Source: Vanessa cardui (Eukaryota > Arthropoda > Insecta > Lepidoptera > Nymphalidae). From it: a stretch of DNA of 64,000 nucleotides. The stretch spans positions 2,418,001-2,482,000 of the forward strand of contig NC_061131.1 in assembly GCF_905220365.1 (NCBI RefSeq). The letters are read 5' to 3'. Under the pieces are notes generated by a model. It searched no databases and had not been told where the DNA came from. It saw only the letters and a list, made by a program, of their open reading frames with translations. Positions within the stretch are counted from its first letter, which is position 1, and the number at the start of each line of letters is the position of its first letter. Below are positions 23,501 to 32,500 of this stretch, one piece after another. Both the position numbers and the translations under genes were made by a program.

Positions 23501-26500
23501 AAGAGCAGTTCTATTTTGGTACAAGCTGTCTCCTGCTTCATGCCCGTGATGCGAGAGTGTGGGTACCGCTTGCTGAACTCGTAGTACAGGGAGTACAGCA
23601 CCGTCATCGGCCACCTCTCCTCCATCTCTGAACCGTTATTTATCTGAAAAGAACGTTATGTCTCCAAAAACGTATTCCTTCCTATCGCTTAAGGCGTGTT
23701 GAGGTCTTATTGAGTAATGCTTTCGACAATTTGGTATATGACGGAAATATCTAGCCAAACATTGGCCAAATATTTCATATTAATTTACAAACATGGAACT
23801 ATAGAATTCATTAAATTTAATTATTGAATTATCGCAGAAGGCTTTTTGTTCTAAGTATCAATTATTCGTTAATGGTAAAAAGGAGAGGAGGCCTTAGCCC
23901 AGCAGTGGAAAATTAACAGACTATTGTTGTTGTTGTTGGTAAAAGATTGAAAACAGTTCATTAAATAAATTACATGTTTTTTGGATGAAAATCAACCCAT
24001 GCGTGAAGGCGAAGGGTTGGACAATTTGGAGTTCATCAGTTTTCAAAGTTTTTGTTTGAACACGAGCATAAAAAAGCGATTAATCGCTTTTTTATGCATG
24101 CACGCAGGGCGTGCATGCGTGAAAAATATTGGCCTATTGGTGACCAATTTCGCCAAATCGTGTTCCTATAAATGTGTCGTATTAATAAAAATAAATATGG
24201 CTGACATATTATATATTATATATAAGAAAAGAAAATTTGACAAAATATTTATAAGAAGATGAAGCGTAGACAGTTTTACGAAATTACCATATATCGAAAC
24301 AGATGTGTGTACCTAAACGAGGTTTTACTCTTATATCAGTCGATCTGTGCAAATATCACAATAATAGAATGTATTGGGAATTTATTTAATAGTAAGAAAT
24401 CGTTATCAATTGACTGTGTAAGTCAAATGTTTTTTTCGTAAAAAATAATTATTTACATATTGTATGGTAAGAGTTCAGAGTCCTATCATAATAGTCTAGA
24501 AACTCATTACAGAACATTGTAAAATGTCGAAAAGTAACAAGCGACATTGATTATAAAGATAACTATAGCATTAATAGTTACACGAATTACACTCAGATTT
24601 TAATATAAAACGAAAATGGAGCGCCCGAAGCATTATAATGATGCGAATCCCTGTAGTTTGTGTCGCAATTATAATTTATTTCATAATTATAATTAAAGTT
24701 TCGGGAAATGCAGAAAAAGACTTTTCACGCTACCGGGAATTTTGCTTTCGATTCTGTATTTTACTATAATATATTAAACGCTTCTACTACTAAATCTTCA
24801 TTTTATTTGACAAACTAATACCTCAAAAATAGACATGTCTTTAGTGTGAATACATATCTGAGTACTTAAATAATAAGTCTGGAGATGTAAATTATATATA
24901 TACTTTTCTAAAGTACTGTACGTTTGTATTATCCAGACCAAAAGTTATAATTTCGAATGTGTAAGTATGTAAATACTCATATACATATTTTTATTTATTT
25001 GTACATTACGAAAAGTAGATATAGCTAAGATTAAAGAAATTAGGTAAGTAAAGCTGTTATTTATTAGTTTCTCGGTTTTGTACGACTGGATAGATTTTAA
25101 TGTTTTGTATAAAAAAATAGTCCTATTAAATTTAATATATATTAACATTATGTTTGAACCTGTAAATAAACTGGCTTCATTACCTCATAAAAAGGAAATT
25201 AGAAATCAAAGTATTGCTTGTTTATTTAAAAAATATATTCCAATTACAACAACAACAACAACAACAGCCTGTAAATTCCCACTGCTGGGCTAAAGGCCTC
25301 CTCTCCCTTTGAGGAGAAGGTATGGAACATATTCCACCACGCTGTTCCAATGCGGGTTGGTGGAATACACATGTGGCAGAATTTCTATGAAATTTGTCAC
25401 ATGCAGGTTTCCTCACGAAATTTTCCTTCACCGCTGAGCACGAGATGAATTATAAAGACAAATTAAGCACATGAATCAGCGGTGCTTGCCTGGATTTGAA
25501 CCCGAAATCATCGGTTAAGATGTACGCGTTCTAACCACTGGGCCATTTCGACTCATTCATATTCCAATTAGCTTGGACAAAATCCTGTTATAGGGAAGGA
25601 GTTAGGGTACCTTGAAAGCGATCTCCGCGGCGAGGTAGCCCACGAGCGCCTTGTTGAGGTGCGCGTCGCTCCACCACGCGGGCGTGGCCAGCGCGCCCAG
25701 CCACTGGTACGAGACCTCCTGCGCCAGCTGCAGATAGCCCCGGCTGCTGAGGTCGCTCTCTCTGCACGGAACGACAATACAGGACTGTTCAAAACAATCC
25801 ATGACATGATGATGACCAAGATGTTACATCTTATGCTTGTAATTAAATGGTCTACTCACCTTTCAAACCGGAACACAAAAAAAATACTCTAAGTAGGTAC
25901 TAGTACTATTGTTTTGCGGTAGAATGTGTACAAAGTGGGTGATACCCACCTAGTTTATACATCGCGTTTTGGTAAAGTGATAAAGGTCAATGACTTAACA
26001 AACATATTTTCCTGTTTTTAGTATATTCATAGATTCAATTGTTATTTACCTTATTACTCTGAAACATTTACCTAAAAACAATCAGTCCCCAATTATCAGC
26101 AGGTCTGATTCCGAAATAGCTCGGCAAAGCGACGATGTCAAGTCTGTGTAAAGGAAGGGGCACTTGCCAGAAGTTGGCCACTTCGCCAAACACTTGGGCC
26201 ACTTTCTCGTTAACACCTTCGAGCGCTTGCAAATATTCTGGACGACCCCACACACGTAGTTCTGAGTGAACAAAGACATAAAACATATTTTGTTAGTCAA
26301 CGAAATGTCAAAACAAAAGCAGTCGGTATATAAATACATAAAAATTGACTGCACTTGTTTTGGTTACAATAAAATTACACTTATATTGAATAGTGCATGG
26401 TAGTATGTATTTTGTTAGAATTGTATTAATACTTTAAAATTCTATTTTAATATTATTAATAAAATTATATTTAAAAGCATATGTTTTGATTTGGCTGTGT

Positions 26501-29500
26501 GAAAAAACGGCTATTGGACCAAATTTCACTAAGCATTTTTCTATATTATTTATACATACAATGAAGTAACTTAATGAAAAGAAATAAATTAATGAAAACA
26601 TAAAAAAATAGTAATATATTATAAGACTAATTTACGTATATATTCATTTTAAGTATTTTTATAACTTCTCTTATTATAAAAACAGCTACATATCGAATTT
26701 AGATTAAGAAATATTCGCAACTAAATGTGCCCGCGACTTCGTAGGCGTTTGAATTTAACAAAAAAATTTTATTGTAGCCTAAGTTACTCCTTATTATATC
26801 AGTTATCTGCCAGTGAAAGTCCCGTCAAAATCGGTCCAACCGTTCCAGAGATTAGCCGGGACAAACAGACAGACAAAAATTGTAAAAAATGTTGTTTTGG
26901 TATATGTACCGTGTATATACGTATACTATATATGCATTGAGTAACAAAAGGGCTATTTTAATATTACAAACAAACACTCCAATCTTATTATATGTACCTA
27001 TGTATCGTAAAAAAAGCGTAATAATTATCGATCATGGGTACAAAAACGATAACTAAATAATATTTTCAAATGTGTAAAGTAGAAAAACTTTATGGAGAAG
27101 TATCCCATATAAAACCCATCAACCATTGTTTGCTTGATGGCTCAATTTCGCAGACAACGGCAAAGTTACGGTTTTGGTAGACCGATATATTTTACGCTTA
27201 CAAAGGGTATTTGAAATATCAATCTTATAAATTTTAGTACGTTATAAGTACTTGTCCACATGTTTGTATAGGCACACTCTTGTCTGCTGTTATAAATCGA
27301 TATGTATATAATAATAATAAAATTGGGATGTCTGTTTGTAATATTAAAATAACCGCTTTTTACTAAATGTATGTGTGTGTTTTACTAATACCAAAATAAA
27401 ATTTATTACAATTTTTATCTGTCTGTTCGTTTCGGCTAACCTCTATAAAGGCTGGACCGATTTTAACGGGACTTTCACTGGGAGATAGCTGATGTAATAA
27501 AGAGTAAATTAGGTTACACCAGTAACTTTTTTTTTAAAATCAAACGCGCAGGAAGTTGCGAGCATAGCTATGCTAGCTAGGTGTTATAGATAAACTAAAG
27601 TCTGTTGGTCTCCTCTTCCTTGAGGTTTAGAGTTTATTCCACCACGCACATGACAACAGACACATTTTTCACAGGTTTTCAACCGCCTAACATAAAAAGA
27701 TTTTAAACACAAAGTAAGCACATGTGAAGTAAATACAATAGTGCTTGCCGGTGTTTGCCTATGTTATCGGTAATATATTTCTTAATTATAAAAAGACCCA
27801 GCATATACTTCTGGTTAGAAACAGAATGAAAGATATCAAAACAAGACAGCGTCTTAGTCTATAAGCTTTTAATACTTAAGCAGTATTACGCTCTTAATAG
27901 CATTGTAGGGATGAACGTCAAAATGACGATAAAAGTATAATAAAACCCAGCGGCGACTGGAGCGCAAAGGGGGAGGCGATGAGTTAAATCTGCTGAATGA
28001 AGCTACAAATGAAAGCGATATATACATTTATAGAAAGAGAAAGAGAGACAGAATAAAATAAAATATGCAGTAATTAATATCTTTATCACAAGTACCTAAA
28101 TAATCGCTTATATAATAAATCGCATGCATCTTAACCGATGATTGCGAGTTCAAGACCCGGCAAGCACTACTGAATTTTCATGTGCTTAATTTGAGTTTAT
28201 AATTTACCTCGAGCTCGGCGGTGAAGGAAAACATCGTGAGGAAACCTGTATGTGACTATTGTCATCGAAATTTGGCCACATATATAGACACCAAACCGAA
28301 CTGATGCAGCGAATTATGCTCCGAACCGCTCTCCTCTAAGGGAGAGGAGACCTTAGCCCAGCAGTGGGAAATTTACAGACTGTTATTGATTAATGATTAA
28401 ATTTAAAAAATATACGTGGTATATGTTTATTTGTAACTGGAGCAATGACATAGATGTAGATAATTAAAAAAAAAAAAAAACATTTGACAAAAGAGTTGTA
28501 CATTATAATTTGAATATGTCAATGAATATATTTAAAATTCGAGACCATCAAGAGTAATATTTACTTCTAAAGAAGTGTAACATTAGCTTATTGATAGTAA
28601 AATATAATATAAACCAAGCCTGCAATATTGGTGTCAAAACGTTCGCTTAATATGCCCTTACCGATATCATTTCCGTTGTCATCTTTGTAATGAGTAGATT
28701 CCCCGAGCTGTTTCAATTCAGCGATGATGAGGCCCAGCGTGAAAGTCGACATTGGTGGAGTCCTCTCGAAATGATCCCATACTGCATTTGGTTCTCCATT
28801 TCTAGTATTATGATTAGTAAAATTAAAATAACTTATACATACATATACTATTTTTTATCACTATCGGTTGGTGGACGAGTATACGGGCCAATTGATGGTA
28901 AGTGGTCACCATAGACATTGGCGCTGTACGAAATGTTAACCATTCCTTACATCGCCATCTGTCACCAACCTTGGGTACTAAGACGTTATGTCCCTTGTGC
29001 CTTTAGCTACACTGGCTCAGTCACCCTTCCAACCGGAATGCAACAAGGCTGAGTACTGTTGATTTGCGATAGAATCTCTGATGAGGTGGGTAGTACCTAT
29101 CCAGACGGGCTTGCACAAAGCCCTACCAAGAAAATATTCATAGTTTCATCAAAAACGCATTTCAATTTTAATGCAAAAGTATTTTTCATCTATTAATAAT
29201 TAATTTACGAATGTACTAATAATATCACTAAATGCTAAGATGTAATTATTGTAATCATTATCGATGAGATATCTATCTGACAACCAGAGAGAAATCAGGT
29301 CAAAAGCTTAACATGATTTCCGAGGTGTAGGAGTGTAATACTGCCGAATTGAGTCAAAGGGATTCAGAATTCTTTAACAGAAATCCCTGATAAATTCGGT
29401 ATTCAAATCCAATACAAAGGATTTACAGCCTTATGCATCCCTCACAGAGAGCATCCTGTAATGTAACAATCTAAGCTTTGATTTTGAGCACTCCTGCAGT

Positions 29501-32500
29501 TGAATCCGATGTTTTTACAATGTTGTTTCATTACAAGTTGTGAACTATTACTACAAGCAAATTCTCACGTTGCGGGACCGCCCTTGTAAGCAACTAGCGA
29601 CCCGCCCTGGCTTCGAACGGGTGCTGACTCAAACTCAAACTCAAATTCCTTTATTCAATATAGAAGCATTACACTTACTTATTGATTGTCAAATGACACT
29701 AAATATACTACAGAATTATTCTTGTTTCCTTACTATATTCTCTTTTATATAATAATATAAAATCTCTCGAATCGCTCTATACTCGACGTATATCCATTAG
29801 GAGGTGATAGGGGTGACTATTTGCAATAATTTTAACCGCCATATGCATAATCCAAAAGTGAAACATTTTTGAATTATCATGTTTTTTAGCTTTTTTCAAA
29901 GTTTGTCAAAAATGCAACTTCAAAAATTTACTTAAAAAAAAAGTATCAATTAAAATCTATTTTTTTCTTTTGTTTTATAAAAACGATTAAACACTGGATA
30001 TTTGTCAATATTAATTTTCAGTTATATTATATATAACTGAAATATATATATAATATTAAGTTTTTAATTTTCATTTCTAACAAAAATTTAAATTTTTTCT
30101 GTCTGGCATTTTTAAATTTGGACCGATAATTATTGTAATGGATAACGGATAAACGTCGAGTTACCAATAACCCTGTATATTAAAAAAACCGCATCAAAAT
30201 CCGGTGCGTAGTTATAAAGATCTAAGAATACATATGGACAGACAGCCTCAATTCTTACTTCATCTTGGTCACTTGGTATGATATAGTGGAAGCCGAAAAA
30301 TATTATAATAAGGCAATTAAAAGGACCTTTATAAGCTAGACAAGTAAGGCAGTGGACTAAATACTTACATATCTTCAGATCTCGCTACGGGCGTATTGCT
30401 AAGGGCTACCATACCCCGAGGCCGCACCACGCTGAGCTCGAAAGGCGTCTTGTATCCAGGCTCATCAAAACACGGGAACATCCGCCTTGCGTTATTGGGA
30501 CGCAATTGGGTACCTGCTACCATCCTATGAAATATAATTTATAAAGCATAATTTTTGACGACCTCCGTGATCGAGCGTGTGTGAGTGTGTACACCGATTT
30601 TAATAAATACGCCACTCTGAGGCCCCATGTTCAATTCCCAGCCGAGTTGATATAGAAAAAGTTCATTAGTTTCCTATGTTGTCTTGGGTATGATTGTTTG
30701 TGGTACAGTCGTTACTTCTGATTTTCCATAGCACAAGTGCTTTAGCTACTTACATTAGAATCAGTGTAATGTATGCGATGTTGTCCAATATTTATTATTA
30801 TTATAACTACTGTATTATTTAAATAAAATTATGGTAGTTCACGTTCAAAATATTACGTCGGAAATCATACGACGTCACATGATAATTTATTACTCACATC
30901 GTCATTGCTAACCACGTGATCTAAGATGTTATATCATTCATAAGCCGGAACACAGTAATACGGGCCATAGATTTTTAGCTGGAGAATAATTTACGAGTAG
31001 GTGGTACCACCTACCACGTACCACGCGATACTGATGAATGATATAAGCAATGTTAGGCCGTGTACTTTAAATTTAAAACCCATTCGGAGTTCTTTGTTAT
31101 GAATAAACGACACAAAGATGCTGCGATAAGAACAATAACAGTTTAATATTGGCGGTATTAAAAGTGTTTTGTCTGATGCTTGTTTGTGTGGGTGTGTAAA
31201 CATACACCCACACGATGTCATAAATGTAACTCACGGCTAGTTCGTGACACGAAGACAAACAGGTGGGTGAATAAAATCTTAATCAAATAAATAGACTACC
31301 GCATGGTAGTCGTTGACTAAAACTACTCAGAACGCCTATTATGTTTAATGAATCTGGTGAAGTCTGGTAAATATTTTAAACAATAAATAATGGTTTTCAT
31401 TTTCATTTTCATACGGCTTAGCATTATTCACACTGTCTTGAATGAACTAACTATAATTTCTTATTATTGACTGTAATATTTTTTAAGATTGAATAAAGTT
31501 TTTATATTAATGAATGTACGTGATAGCAAATATTTCTTTATCGATTTTCACTATTTGCTTTATTAATCCAATATTTCCAAACTACTAAAAATATGAATGA
31601 TGTATAATTGTATTCGGTAAACAAATATTTTCATATTACTCGAATCAATGAAGCGTAAAATTTTAAAACGCAGTATTTACATACGAAGTTTTCAAATATA
31701 CAATTTAAAATGATCACATATTGTTGAAATATCTTTTACAGTTAAGGATATACCTCTCGACCTCCTGGTCTGTGACGTAGACTGTTTTGAAGAAGGCTTC
31801 CGTCGACGACGTTTCCATGTTTCCTTTGAAACTGAAGTTGATGAACCCAATAGACGATTTCGGAACCACCTTTTCCAGACGTAGTGTAACAATCGGCTTC
31901 TTTGGATCAGTAGACATTTTCTTGATTGGAATCTTCTGTAATTCTTTCCTATGATATAAAATGCTATTTAGAAGAATACCTGAAGCGTTTTATCGCAGAG
32001 GAATACATCGAGACGATGTCGCATTAATATTAATCTCTAAACTAAACGCCACAATAATTCTACAAGCATATCTTTTTGCTCTTCTTCTCGCTGAGATGAT
32101 ATCTGCCTGTGAAGATTCATTATTGCATCAATTGAATTAAAGAGCTGTACTTTAGTGTACTGGAGTTTACTTAAATATTAGAAAACTATCGTTCATGACC
32201 GTGAAATATATTCAAGCATTCTTTGTCAAGAACCGCAGATGATTTCGAGTCCAAACCCAGGTAAGCAACATTGACCATTCATGTGCTTAATTTGTGTTTA
32301 TAATTCATCTCGTACTCAGCGGTGAAGGAAAACATCGTGAGAAATCCTGCATGTGTCTAATTTCATAAAAATTTTGCATGTGTTATCCACCAACATTGGA
32401 ACAGCGTTTTGGAATATGTTCTAAATCTTCTCCCCAAGGGGAGAGAAGACTTTAGCCCGGCAGTGAGAAATTTACAGGCTGTTGTTGTTTATTCTCTGTC

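Noticed and set aside
23981..24262. 93-codon plus-strand frame
   Set aside because: Runs through the fused hairpins in an intron of the opposite-strand gene; no recognisable content.
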